A DNA stretch of 64,000 nucleotides from Cyanophora paradoxa (taxonomy: Eukaryota > Glaucocystophyceae > Cyanophorales > Cyanophoraceae): NCBI GenBank assembly GCA_004431415.1, contig QPMI01000473.1, positions 1 to 64,000 of the forward strand. The letters are read 5' to 3'. Shown here one piece after another: positions 1-11,832 of this stretch. Below the pieces are notes generated by a model. The model was given only the letters and a program-made list of their open reading frames with translations, was not told where the DNA came from and made no database searches. A program made the translations under genes and the position numbers. How positions within the stretch are numbered: the stretch's first letter is position 1; each line of letters opens with the position of its first letter.

Positions 1-76
1 TTTTTGGCTCAGAGAATAGAGCGCTTGATTTCTTGACTCCAAAACTACGCGGTTCAAATCCGCTCGGGAACCTTTA
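1..76 (+). tRNA. tRNA-like fragment (A and B box), probably degenerate
   Basis: The first 76 bases resemble the body of a tRNA gene. TGGCTCAGAGAATAGAGC at 5-22 fits the D arm and internal A box, with a 4-bp stem GCTC/GAGC at 7-10 and 19-22. GGTTCAAATCC near 52-62 fits the B box, with a GCGG/CCGC T stem. The anticodon stem does not pair well and the acceptor 5' half is cut off by the window edge, so no anticodon can be assigned. It could be a decayed tRNA or the tRNA-derived head of a SINE. Confidence 0.3.
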
Positions 77-830
77 CTTCGTTCGCCGTGAAACTTGAAA
101 AGTAAAAAAAAAACGCGGTTTTTTCTAGATTAATGCTGTACCCGTCTAGAAAATCAATATTAACGTTTTGCTACGATATCTCAACACCAACTTATCAAAT
201 CGATGCGCTTAAAACGTCATAAAATCGAGCATTTCAAGGCGGTCACAGCGCTTATGAGCCATATCGGAATTTCACTAACTGTAACTCCAAATCGCGATGA
301 AACCGATTTTGAATTTCGATTTTAAATTCGATTAAAATCCATTAAACGTGAGTTTTTAATATAGATCACTAGGAAGTTATCAAATCGATGCACTGACGGT
401 CGAATATAATCCCATATATCATACATAACAATAACTTGCAATCACATATACGAATCTCAATGTGTATAGATCGCTATTACGATTAAAGCGAGTTTTGAAA
501 TTCAAAATTAATTCGATTAAATTCGATTATAACTCAAAAAATCGCGATTTATAACCATATACTTATCGTTTCGATCAACTTATGATATCGAATATTCAAC
601 TATATTATATTGCTTCGATAACTGTGATCCCATCTATGATCCCATCAATCTAACACTGCATTTAGTAAGCATCTGCCCTAGATTCCCCCTATTATATTAT
701 ATTTATATTTAAGTGGACTCAAGGTTGACTCATATTAATCGTAAAAGTAGTAAAAGTATATGGATTTTGTTACGAATTCAATGCAAGGGTTGACTAAGTG
801 GGTTGAGTTGACTCAAATTTCACAGGAAAT
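77..830. other. AT-rich gene-free stretch
   Basis: Strongly AT-rich sequence full of short CGATTAAA/TCGATT words, with stops in all frames. I see no gene, RNA or element boundary here. Confidence 0.6.
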
Positions 831-859
831 AACAATGAATCAGAGTATAAATGCATTTT

Positions 860-1310
860 TTGAATCAACTACACCAACTAACACTGAGATTTTACCAATA
901 TATGAGGTCCTTACTGAATATGGTTTGTGTGACAGGTGTGACAGGTCTATCCCAAACTTTTCTATAGCATAAAATGAACTCTCAAAAGTTTGGGATGGAC
1001 CTGTCACACTGTCACACTCGATTATTTCATTTGTTTATTCAAGTAAATTACATAGATAAACTTCTTACTTATTGTTACTGAGTTTTTCATTATAAAAGAG
1101 ATCCTTACTGAATATGGTTTGTGTGACAGTGTGACAGGATGCATTTTGTGAATCAACTACACCAACTAACACTGAAATTTTAACATTAAAAGAGATCTTA
1201 CTGAATATGGTTTGTGTGACAGGTGTGACAGGTCTATCCAAACTTTTCTATAACATAAAAATGAACTATCAAAGTTTGGATAGACCTGTCACACCTGTCA
1301 CACCCAATTA
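860..1310. repeat. duplicated hairpin-forming repeat unit
   Basis: Two related units lie in tandem. Each contains GAATCAACTACACCAACTAA followed by a large inverted repeat. Unit 1 has arms at 927-961 and 984-1017, imperfect. Unit 2 has arms at 1214-1246 and 1271-1303: 33 bp, perfectly complementary, with a 24-nt loop. The outer part of each arm carries the direct repeat GTGTGACAG twice. A third partial copy of the outer arm lies at about 1120-1137. A 70-codon open frame across unit 1 is a by-product of the repeat. The structure fits a foldback or snap-back element, or a replication-generated palindrome; no encoded protein is visible. Confidence 0.75.
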
Positions 1311-1554
1311 TTTCAAAAATCCTAAGGGTCCCCCCTTAGAATCATTAAACATGATAAAAACATATAAGTTTCATGTATAATTACGATTGAATTCAATAAG
1401 AGATCGATTTGTTTTATTTAACAAATGAATCTTTTATGGATCTTAATCGAGTTTAGCGATATATTTCCGATTAAATGAATTAAATTTAATTAAATTTAAT
1501 CGAGAAAGTACATGAATATAATATCGATTAAATCAATTAACTTTTAGACAAATC

Positions 1555-1836
1555 ACACATAGTAAAATGCGGAGTTTTAACCAGAGGCAAGATCTAATTG
1601 AGATTCAGTTTATATTATTCGGAAATATATACAGATTATCGATAGACTCAGTAAGACTAATCGGAAAATAGAGAAATTTACGATAAAATATCGAAAAGAA
1701 TACAAAATAATCGAAATAAATGAATATTCGATAAGATATACACAGATTATCGATTGATTGAAATAGAATATACGAGATATATCAACAAATCAATTAAGAT
1801 AAGCCGAGGGTTAAAACTCCGCATTTTACTATGTGT
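1555..1836. mobile_element. MITE-like element with perfect 28-bp terminal inverted repeats
   Basis: The terminal inverted repeats at 1555-1582 and 1809-1836 are exact reverse complements over 28 bp (outer end ACACATAGTAAAATGCGG). The 282-bp element has an AT-rich interior with no open frame, and an internal motif CAGATTATCGAT occurs twice, near 1633 and 1743. The size, perfect TIRs and lack of coding capacity fit a non-autonomous DNA transposon. No clear target-site duplication was found, so the superfamily is unassigned. It sits immediately upstream of the WD40-like gene. Confidence 0.7.
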
Positions 1837-1839
1837 TAC

Positions 1840-3932
1840 ACGGAGTCAGCCTACGGAACGGATGTGAATATCTTTGCTATCAATCCATGCGGGGTCAATC
1901 AATCTCGACGACGCCAGCATACACATCAGTAAAGAAGTTGACAGGGCATGGCTGGGGAGTGACGAGGGCAGTGTTCGATCTCTGGGACGATTCCTCATCA
2001 CGGCCAGTGCAGACCACACTGTTCGACCTGGTACATTTATATATATATGCTATGGAGTGATTATGAATATCAGAACTGCAGTAATTGACAGGGGGATATA
2101 TACGACAGGGGACAAGCGACTGGCCCAACTGTGGTACAATCTTGACCTGTACATTCGCGATTGGACAGCCGGAACGAAACTTCACTCTTAACGCTGCTTC
2201 GAAGACGATATTTTCCGGTGCGCGCGTGCGAAATAATTTTGCATGATGGGTATATATACCTGTGGATATATATAATTAAACTTTTGGTATCAGAGCCTGT
2301 CGCTCAATTGAATAGAACCCTCATTGCAATAGAGGACTCGCGATCAGTCTCCTCAATGGTCACCACTGCGCATGCGGCCTTTGTCATGCTCAACAAAACT
2401 GCGGGCCCCGATTCACAACAAAGCAACATGCGACTGATATGGATCGAAGACTTTCGCCTGAAAACGAAAGAATTTTCGGCTGCAAGCAACTTGAGCGGAC
2501 TCGATTTCTCTTTGTTTTCGGTATCTTCTGATGGACAAAGCGTCGCGGGGCGGCTCGGGCCTATGTGTTTCTCTGGAGATCAGTGGAAAGTGAATGGCGT
2601 TTGGTTCAGAGCGTTTCATCACCATGCTTGATCATTCAGATGCACACTAGTACTTCACCCGATTACAGATCTAGAGAAGAGTTCGAATCTAGCATCGATA
2701 TCGTGTCAGTTCGTGCTTTGGGGTTCCTTCAATCACCAGCTTCTCCTAACGCCTACGATCTATATCTGTTCGGCTGGATATTCATCATTTCGCGGGACAT
2801 GTCGAATATTTCCTCGTCTACGTTTATGAACAAACTAGATAAACTTGGCAAAGGCATCGATGATAATTTTTTCCCCAGTAGCTGGATATTCTCTTCTCAA
2901 GGGACTCTCCTTGCACATTCTTCAAATGGAGCAGCTGATGCTGTCATCTTTCACTCGAAAACAGCATCTATCCTGCAGCGAGTACCTAAGCCGACAGACT
3001 ACAGTTTCAGCAATTCTTATAATTATGTGGCGTGCGCATTTTGGCCTGACGAAAGGAGCCTTTTAGTGTCTGGTATTCGCGTCAGTGGACTCGGGCACAT
3101 TCATCGTCTCAGTCGAATTTCGATTCCGCTGGGTGAATCAATAGGAACTTACGAAGCTCCAGGCGATCTCGTGCAGATCACATCTGTGCTCGTGACCTTG
3201 GATGCCAGATATGTTCTGGCGAGCGCAGGAGGATTGGTATATTGCTGGTCCTCAGGTGGCAAACTCGATCGCGTATTTCGAAGTGAAGGGGCAATCTCGC
3301 GTATAGCAATTTCGCCAATCTCAAGTTTTCTTATCGCCGAGATCCCTTCGCCTTCACCCAGCTATGCATATGGAACTCAAAGCCATCTTGAGATTTGGTG
3401 ATCTGACGCCCTTCATTATTCTTGTGATATCGATGTGAATTGCATGGTCTGACGAATTGTATTTGGCGCTAGGTCTGTGGCTGGCAATCATGTTCCACAT
3501 CGCGACACGTCTATGTCGATTTCGAACAACACAAACAACGGCAGCGGTAAATCAGATCTGGATCCGATCGCCAACAGTACAATTATCAACAAGCCGCTAG
3601 ATCTGAATTCCACAAAGCCTCTGAACTCAACAAACTCCGCGGCCGGTTTAGATGGCCAGGGCGCCGGCGGGCCTCTGAATTCCACACACTCCGGATCCAG
3701 CCTCCTTGATTCTCAAGCAAATTGCAGTCCACTATTTTGCGCGCGGGCTTCGTGGTACATTGACCTTGTGATTATCTTGGCCATCGTTTTCTTCATAGCA
3801 ATACTGTCGCTGATTATCTACATCAATCGAGCTAGAATATTTAGAAAGTTAGGCGGGCATTTTTCGAAAACAAGAGTACGAAAGCCTCGAGTAATATTAG
3901 GCAACTTAGTTTCTGCAGATAATACCGTATAG
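1840..3932 (+). CDS. WD40-like beta-propeller protein with C-terminal membrane anchor (start unresolved, frame breaks)
   Basis: Propeller blades are visible as GRFLITASADHTVR near 1985, TGDKRLAQLW near 2105, LFSVSSDGQSVAG near 2515, VFLWRSVESEWRLVQS near 2565, and VLASAGGLVYCWSSGGKL then LEIW near 3210-3397. A 75-nt intron at 3398-3472 (GTGATC...CTAG) joins LEIW in phase to SVAGNHV, which removes the apparent stop at 3399. The 3' exon encodes a Ser/Thr/Asn-rich linker with several NST/NNT N-glycosylation sequons, a single hydrophobic helix (about 3756-3822, IDLVIILAIVFFIAILSLII) and a short basic tail ending at 3932. The sequons before the helix suggest a lumenal or extracellular propeller. 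Single-base breaks are needed near 1973 and 2545, so the gene may be decayed or the assembly may carry indels. The N terminus and upstream introns are unresolved. Confidence 0.5.
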
Positions 3933-4740
3933 TTTATATGCAGTGCATTTACGTATACTCGCATTTGGCCATCAATGTACCCGCTGAACGTTTTATAATT
4001 TTGATTGATCACGAGCTGTGCGCCAGCGTATTTACCATGAGCCACTTCAACCGCCATACGATGATTCGCTGTACAACGGAATTTGCAAGTGTAGCTTGCA
4101 GATTCATCGATAAAGAAAATCTAAATTACATTTCAATTGAATGAATGTTATAAACATAGTGGTACAGTTTTGCAAAAGGGGCCCTCATGATCGTCGCCCT
4201 CAGAACATAATATGCACCGGTCCTCAATTATATTAGGAGGCGTGGGCATGCTGAGCTACACGGTCCTAGATGCCCTCATGCTGGTTAGAAACATGGCCGC
4301 GGGTCGCTTGGGGGAGGGGGGGGGCGGGGCGGGGCGGGGAGGTCAAGAGAGGGGTATGGGAGGTTGAGAGCTCGAGGAAGAGATGGGAGGGTAGCCTAGC
4401 TATAGTAGGTTCAGTTGCGGTCGCTGGTCTTGAATATTTAATCGCGCCGCCCAAGTCCACGGATGCGCCGGGTACGGGATGAGTTCGTCGCTGGCGGAAC
4501 GTGTGGAGGCTGCAAACCTCGTCGGCCTTACAGGCTGCAAAGCCCTGCCGACGCCGCGTTCGGGTCTCCATCAGATTGACCTCCTCCCGCTCCGTCGCCG
4601 CCCGGCGGCCGTGCACGTGGGGTCCTGATCATGAGCGGCCACGTCCTTACCTATATATGCAGGCAACCTCTTCCTAGCCCGGCACGCCACCCCCCCCCTC
4701 CCCTCCCCCCCCCCTCCCCCCTTGTCTTATCTAGAAGCCT
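3933..4740. other. intergenic, low complexity
   Basis: Moderately AT-rich to 4250, then G-rich (GGGGCGGGGC near 4317-4340) and a C-rich tract at 4691-4722. Open frames here have no recognisable domain and I do not call a gene. Confidence 0.5.
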
Positions 4741-6632
4741 AGTCTAAGTGATGGGGCGAAGGCGAAAAACTTCCAAAATTAAAAGCCTTCGTGAATACTG
4801 AGGGGCAGGCCCAGGTAGGGGAACATCTTGTTCCATGAAGGGGAAGGCCCTGAGGGGAACTGAAAGAAGGAGAGAGAGTGGTGAGATCTAAAGGCAAGGA
4901 ACAAAGGGGCATGCGCGCAGGCAGGCCGGGCCCGCCGCTTCCAGAAAAGAGGGGGCACTGCGGCACCGCTGCCCTCGAAGTAGAGGAAAACAGACCAAGG
5001 GGGCGACTTCAACGATTGGGAGGGCGGCCCGCGGCCGACTGCCGAGAAAGAAGAGAGAGGCTGAAGGGCCGAAAAAGCTGTCCTGGCTGCAGCTGGTGGG
5101 CCGCGAGCTGGGGCGGCGGCTGCCGCGGTGCAGGCACGGCGGCAGCCGCGCGCCCGCGGCGGGCGGCCGCGGGACGAAATTAAAGGCGGCGGCCGGCGGG
5201 ATGAAAGGCGGCGGCCGCGAGGCGCTGCAGCAGCCGCGCTCTCGCGGCGGGCGGGCGGGGCCGGGGGTGGCGGAGCGAGGCGGCGGCGACGGACGCACGC
5301 GCCCGCCGCGGGGCCCGACGGGCCGGCGGGGCGGGCGCGTGGGGACTCTGGGAGGCGGGCGCGTGGGGAGGCGGCAGCGGGGCGGCAGGCCTAGGGGGGC
5401 GGCACTTTCGCGCCGAGGTAATAGAGCCCGCGCTGTGAAGGATTGTGAGCAGCTGAGAGCTGAGAGGACTCGCGGGCGGCGAACTTTGAGCCTTATAATC
5501 ACTAAGTTAGATCATCGGATCGGCAGAAAATGATCCACTTCAGATCTGAAGTAGAAAAAGTCGTGCTCTAAAAACCTCGCACGGGCGCGCCCCGCGGCCG
5601 CGGCCGGCTAGCGCTGCCTGATCGGCAAGCACGTCCGACGTCGACCGTCCTTGGTTCGCTTCGCGCGCCTCGCGATCGCCGCGCCGGCCGCGCCGCTGCG
5701 ACGCTAGCGTCGGACTGCGGCAACTCGAGCTCGGGTCACGTCGGACTGCGGGGCAAGCTCGACGCCGCGCCACGAGTCGCGTCGCCGCGGCCGCGGCCCG
5801 CGGCCACGTGCACTCGCGCCGCCGCTGCTTGTAGAGCGCTAGCAGCTCAACGCACAGCCTGGCAGCTACTCTATATCACTCCTCCTCCAGTCCGCGGGCT
5901 TTGCAGATGCGTCTCTCGGCACTATCACTCGGGCGTCTCTTTTCGGATGTCTGGGCCGGGGCCGGAGCATCTCTCTTCCAGCGCCCGGCGGGCGGCGCCC
6001 GCGCGCGGCTGCGGCGGGGCGAGCCTCGGAGCCGGCGCTCTTAAGCTTGGAGGGCGCCAGCCAGCGCCTACGTGCACGGCCGTCGCAGCTGCAGCTGGCG
6101 CCGCGGCGCCGGCGGCGCGCGGGTCCAAGGTCACCTAGCTATAGTACACGTGCACCAGCGCTAATTATAACCCCACGGCAGCAGGCTGCACCCTTGTATG
6201 TGTACTGCAGTCTTGACTAATTAACGTTCGATTTCAGATCTAGAGTTTTGCTTGTGCCTTGAACTACTTAGGCTAGTACTTGCTCGCCGACGCTCAGTTT
6301 GAGAGGGATACAGGATCCAGAGTCGAGACCGGGTACAGAAAAAGTGGCCGCGACGAGCTCCCGCGCTTGGCGGCTGGGCCCCGCTGGGCCCTCAACGCAA
6401 GAACGAGACAGTTTGCTCGTCGGGTCGCAACGATCTTGAGCTTCCCGCTCGAGCAACTTCGGCTGCGCGGTGACGGCACAGCCTAGACGACTGAGCAGAC
6501 GTTTCCGTCGATTTCGCGTCGTCTTGCCAGCCCCGCAGGCGCCAGCCTGAGGATCCCCAGCGAAGGGACCCCCGCGCCGTTTCTCCAGCCTAGGCGGAGA
6601 TCGAGCAAGCCGCTGGGCCTAGCGCGCGTAGA
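4741..6632. other. very GC-rich stretch, no supported gene
   Basis: CpG-dense sequence with long open frames on both strands. These are expected from GC content alone: they are Arg/Gly/Pro/Ala repeats with no domain or coherent splice pattern. The stretch ends at the start codon of the coiled-coil gene, so its 3' part may contain that gene's promoter and 5' leader. Confidence 0.5.
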
Positions 6633-9600
6633 ATGCAACGCTCGAACTCGGGAGGGATCGGCGGGCTGGGCAGCCTCGGCCTGTCGGAAGAGATTTCGAA
6701 GTCCGGAGGCGGCCCGAGCCGCCGCCTCTCCGACCAGGTCCGAAAGCCCCGCGCGCGGCCGGGGCCCGCCGCGAGTCGCCGAGATTGTAGTTGCAGGAGC
6801 AGCTGGAAGGGCTGCGCGGGGCCATGGAGGCGACCTCGAGCGAGCTGGCGGAGGTGAGCTCCGAGCGCGACCGGCTCCTCGACGAGTGCGAGCGGCTGGC
6901 CGACAAGGTGCCGCGCCGCCGCCGCCCGCCTTCCCGGCCGCGTCCCGGCGAGCCCGGCGCGGGCGCAGGTGCAGGACCTGGAGCGGGCGGTCTCGGAGAA
7001 GGACCGCGCGCTGGCGGTCGCGCAGGCCTCGGCGGGCCCGCGGCGATGGAAGAGGCGGCGGCGGGCGTGGAGGAGCTGCGCGAGGCGCTGGAGGCGCTGG
7101 CGCGGGATGCGGCCGGCGAGCTGGACGCCTTCAAGCTCGACATGAACCGCCTCGAGACCGCCGTCCAGCGGGTCGACAAGGCCAAGGCCGGCGCCGGCGC
7201 CACGCTGGCGGCCCCGAAGATGCTCGTGCAGCCGCCGACGCCCACGGGCGACCGCTTCGACGACTTTGGCGAGGCCGCGGACGCGATCAACGAGATGCGC
7301 GAGGAGCTGGTGCGCCGGCCGCCCGCCCCCGCCCCGGCCCCGCCCCCGTCCCCGCCGACGCCGACGCGGACGGACGGGAGCGCAGCGGCAGCTGCGGGGG
7401 CAGGTGAAGAAGCAGGAGGCGGAGATGGAGGAGGCGCTGGGGGAGTTCGCGGCGACGGCCAACCAGGCGATCGCCGAGGCGAAGCGCACGAAGAGCCCCG
7501 CAAGCCTCGCCGGCAGGGGCGGCGCCGAGGTCACCATCGGCACCGAGGAGCTCGAGATGGAGATCCGGCGCCTGCAGAAGGAGCTGGCGGGGGCGGAGCA
7601 GGGGAAGGAGCGGGCGGAGCGGAGCGAGGGTGCGACGAAGGCGCGCCTGGAGAAGCAGATCGCGCGGCTGAAGGAGGAGCTGGAGGCGTGCCGGGCGGAG
7701 CGGGACGAGAGCAACAGCACGCTGGCGGCGATCCAGGAGGAGCTGCCGGGGGTGCAGGAGCAGTTCGGGGCGCTGCAGCGGCAGGTCGCCGAGCGCGACG
7801 CCGAGCTCGCCCGCCTCCGCGAGGTCCTCGAGGACCGCGACGCCGCCCTCGCCGTGCGCGACCCCGGCCCCGGCCTCCGCCCCGCCCGCCCGGCGCCGCC
7901 CGCGCCGAGGTTCTTCTTCGCAGTCGGCGCGGGTGGACAGCGCGAACCTGCGGACGGAGCTGCAGCGGGCGCGGGCGGAGGGCGGGCGCGGCCGCGACGA
8001 CAGCGACGCCGGCAGCGTCGAGGCGCGCCCGCCCCGCCTCCCCTCCGCTCTCGGCCGCGCCGCGCCGCCCGCCTCTGAGCGGCGCCGGCAGGTGTACGCG
8101 GCGGCCCTGGAGGCGGCCCACCGGAAGGCGCGCGCGCGTGCCCCGGCTCCGCCCCCGCCGCCGGCGGCGCTGACGGGGTCGGGCGGGCGGCAGGTGGCGG
8201 ACCTCGAGACGGCGCTGGAGCGGGAGCGCGGGGCGAGCCGGCCCGGCAGCGGCGGCGCCGGCGCCGCGGCCGCCGCCCAGCAGCGCCCCAACTCGCCCGC
8301 CAGCCGTGCGCCGCCCCGCGCCCGACCCTGAGGGCCGCGCAGCCGCCCGGGTCGCTGAGCTCGTGGGGGCAGAGCGGGAGCAGCAGGAGCGAGCGGCGCT
8401 GGCGGCGCGGCTGCAGAGCACGGAGGCGCGGCTGCGGCAGGCGCTGCAGGAGCGGGACGCGAGCGTGGAGGAGGCCAAGCTGCTCAAGGCCGGCCTCGCC
8501 GAGGCCAAGGAGATCCTCGAGCGCGCCGGCGAGATGGAGGAGCAGATGGCCGCCATGGACAAGGCCCGCCGCCCTCCGTCCTCCTCGGCCCGCGCACGCG
8601 GTCTGGGGGTACAGCGGCTGACTCTGCTGCCGGGGGCGCAGGAGCTGGACGCGATGGACGCCGAGTGCGCGCGACTGCGCGAGGAGAACGCGCGGCTGGT
8701 GGAGGAGAAGCGCGAGCGGGACCGGGCGAGCGGCGGGAGCACGCCGACGGGCGCCCAGCCGCGCAAGGGCGTCCTCAAGAAGCCGGCCGGCCTCACCCCC
8801 GAGGAGGCCGACGCGCTCCGGGCGGAGCTGGGGACGGCGGAGGCGGCGGCCGAGGCGGCGCGGCGCGAGAAGGGCGAGACGGAGGCGGCGCTGGCGAAGC
8901 TGCAGGAGGCGCACGCGGCGGCGGCGCGGGAGTACGAGGAGCTGCGGGCGGCGCAGGAGGGCCAGGCGGCGGAGCGGGCGGAGCTCGCGGAGAAGCTGAA
9001 GCGGGAGGCGGAGCTGCGCTCGCAGGCGCAGCTGGGCCTGCGGGACGCCCGGGAGCGCATCGGGCGCCTCGAGGCGTCCCTCAAGGAGGCGGGCCTCGGC
9101 CACCTCGCCCGCTCCGGGGGCCCTCCCCGCCCACAGCCGCTCCTCCTCCCCCGTCCGCGGCGGCCCGGCGCCGTCGGCTGCGGAGGAGGCGGGGCCGGGG
9201 TGGAGGCGGCGGCGCTGCGGGCCGGACTGGAGCGCGAGCGCGAGCGCGCGGCGGCGGGCGAGGAGCAGCTCGCAGCCGCCCGGGGCGAGCTCCAGAGGGA
9301 GCGGGAGCGGGCCAAGGCCGGCGAGGAGCAGCTGGCGGCGGCGCGGGGCGAGCTGCAGCGGGAGCGCGAGCGGGCGAAGGCCGGCGAGGAGCGGCTGGCG
9401 GCGCTGCAGGCGGGCGCGGCGAGGCGGAGGGGCGCGCGAAGGCGGCCCAGGAGCAGCTGGAGGCCCTCACTCGCAGCCTCGAGACGGTGCGGCGCGCCGG
9501 ACCGGGCCGCCCTGCGCCGAAAAGGCGGCGGGGACTGACGCGGGGCCCCGGGCCGGGCCGGGCCGGGCAGGAGCGGTGCAGGCGGCCTCGCGGGAGAAGG

Positions 9601-11535
9601 AGTTCGCCTCGCTCCAGAGCGCCGCCCGCGCGGTGCGCGCGCCCCGCCGCCGCGGCTGCCGAGCGCGGCCGGGGCCGACGGTGCCGCGCAGGCGCAGGAG
9701 AAGGCGGAGGCGGCGGAGCGGGAGGCGGGGCGGCTGCGTCGGGCGCTGGAGGAGGAGCGCGGGCGGCGGCGGCGGCGCAGGCGCAGGCCGAGGCGAGCGA
9801 GGCCGGCGAGGCGGGGGCCGAGGCGGAGCGGCTCGAGTGGCGGGCGCGGGAGGCGGCGCTCGAGGGCGAGGCGCGGGAGGCGCGCGGGAGGCGGAGCGGT
9901 ACCGGGCGGCGGAGGCGGCGGCGCGCGCCGAGCTGAAGCGGCGGGAGCAGGAGCTGAGCAGCCTCATCCAGCAGCAGCAGAGCGAGCTCGACGCCGCCTC
10001 GGCCCGCCTCGCCGCCGCCGCCGCCGCCCGCGAGCGCGAGCGCGAGCAGCGCGCCGCCTCCCCCGCCGCGCCCCGGCCCCGGCCCGGCGCCGCCGGCGGC
10101 CGACGGCGACGCTCTGGAGCGGGCGGCGCGGGAGGCGGCGGAGGCGCGCGCGGAGGCGGAGAAGGTGCGGGGCGAGCTGGCGCTCACGCGGGAGGAGCTG
10201 GCGGCGGCGCAGGCGCAGCTGCGCGCGCACCTCTCCAAGAAAATGCTGAAGGGCAAGGAGGGCGCCCGCGCCTCCCGGACAAGAGCGGGGCCCCGCCGCC
10301 GCCGCCCCGCCGGGGCCGCCCCCCACGGGGCCGGCGCTGGGCGAGCCGGGGGCGGCGGCCGGGGGCCGGCAGCCGGCGTCGCCGGGGGAGGCGGGGCGGC
10401 GCCCTCGCAGCGGGCGATCGTGCAGCTGGGCGAGTTCGTGGAGCGCTGCCTGGCGGCCATCCCGGGGCGCCCCGACGCCGCCGCCGACGCCGCCGCCGCC
10501 GACCTCCAGCTCCGCCGCGAGCGCGACGCCATGGCCGTGCGCCCCCTCCTCCGCCCTTGCTGTCGGGTCCCGGCGCCTCACGCGCGCCCCAGATGGCCCT
10601 GGAGGCGGTGCGGGCGGAGCTCTCGCGCGCCGCGCGCCTCGCCGCCCTCGCCGCCCCGCGCCGTCCGGCGGCGCGCATCCGGCCTCGGCGGCGGGCGGCT
10701 CTGGCGCGGGTCCGGCTCCGGGGCGGGCTGGGCGGCGGGCGAGGTGGCTCGCATCAAGGCGGGCCTCGAGGAGAAGCTCAGGGGCCTCCTGGGTGCGCTC
10801 TGCGCCCTCCTTACGCCCTGCCCAAGCGCGGGGCGCGGACCGACTGACGGGGCGGGCGGGCGGGGCGCAGCGATGGGGGAGGCGCTGCTGGAGGACAAGC
10901 GGGCGCTGCTGGCGCGGCTGCGGGCGGAGGCCGGCGCCGGGGCGCGCCTCGAGGCGGAGCGGGAGGCGGCGAGCGCGAGGTGGCGGCCCTGCGCGAGGCC
11001 CTGGGCGGGCCTGGGACGAGCGCGAGCGCGCCCTCGCCGCCGCGATCGGGCGCTGCGGGCGCACCACGAGCAGGAGACGGGCGCCGTGCTGCAGCGCGCC
11101 CAGCGCGCCGTCGAGGAGGCGCGCGCCGCCTTCGCCCGCCAGGCCGAGGCCGAGCTCGCCGACGGGCGCGCCCGCCTGCGCCGCGCCGAGGCCGAGCTCG
11201 ACATGGCCGCCGCGCGCGCCGCCTCCGCCGAGGCGCGCGCCGCCGCCGCCGAGGCGGAGCTGGGCGAGGCGCGCCTGGGGCGGCAGGGGAGCAGCCCCCA
11301 CCACCAGGGGACCAGCCCGCACCACCACCAGCAGACGCTCGCCGTCGGCCCCGCGCCGCCGCCCCAGGGCATGCCCCTCGTCTACTACTCCCCGGCCCCG
11401 GGCGTCCCGGGGCCCTACGGGGCCCCCGCGCTCCTCTCGTACCCCCAGACCCCCCCGCAGCTCGTGCTCCTGACCTCGTCCCCGGCCCCCGGCGCCTCTG
11501 TCGACCTGCCCCGCGCCTCCCTCGCCTGGATGTGA
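6633..11535 (+). CDS. long coiled-coil protein, multi-exon
   Basis: This large alanine/glutamate/arginine-rich protein is almost all predicted coiled coil, for example LEMEIRRLQKELAGAEQ near 7550, ARLREENARLVEEKRERD near 8670 and AEYEELRAAQEGQ-type heptads near 8930. ATG at 6633 gives MQRSNSGG. Introns supported by both splice sites and phase are 6738-6796, 6908-6968, 7310-7403 and 7854-7923, plus a GC-AG candidate at 8564-8641. A 20-residue unit (GEEQLAAARGELQRERERAK) repeats about three times at 9255-9400. The C terminus leaves the coil: a His/Gln patch (HHQGTSPHHHQQ) and a Pro/Tyr-rich tail end at 11535. A one-base break near 7040 and poorly resolved exons at 9400-10900 remain. It resembles golgin, centrosomal or myosin-tail scaffolds only by composition, so the function is unknown. 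Confidence 0.6.
9250..9410 (+). repeat. tandem ~60-bp coding repeat in the coiled-coil gene
   Basis: Three near-identical copies of a 60-nt unit (GGCGAGGAGCAGCTGGCGGC core) encode GEEQLAAARGELQRERER. The unit is close to three coiled-coil heptads, which suggests growth of the rod by local duplication. Confidence 0.7.
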
Positions 11536-11832
11536 CCGGCGGGCGCCCATTTTTGAGTGTACATGTGTATTTATGCGGATGCAGCTAGGTCGATTTGATA
11601 GCCGGCAATATTAATGGGCCTGCCTCTCATATTTACAACGACTTTGACATCGCCTGAGGCTTGAGCATGCGAAGATGTTAACGTTCCATTCGCGGCCGGC
11701 CGTGGCGCCGGCCGCTGCAGCTGCGATTCGCTGAAGAAGAGCTCGAGGTCGACGCTCAATCCGACGTGGGCTGACTGACGAGCTCGCAGTGGCGGCCCTG
11801 CGCCCCGCAGCTCGGGCCGAGGCCGCGGAGCA
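11536..11832. other. convergent intergenic spacer
   Basis: This spacer lies between the stop of the coiled-coil gene (+) and the stop of the ubiquitin-like gene (-). It should hold both 3' UTRs. I see no further gene. Confidence 0.5.

Noticed and set aside
760-972. 70-codon open frame in the AT-rich left end
   Set aside because: It runs through the first hairpin repeat unit and its 3' half is the repeat arm; the second unit does not preserve the frame.
4888-5502. 204-codon minus-strand frame in GC-rich DNA
   Set aside because: Arg/Pro/Ser-rich composition with equally long frames on the other strand; no domain or splice support.
6590-9103. 837-codon minus-strand open frame opposite the coiled-coil gene
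   Set aside because: It is the antisense shadow of GC-rich codons; the plus strand has coherent coiled-coil heptads and phase-consistent introns.
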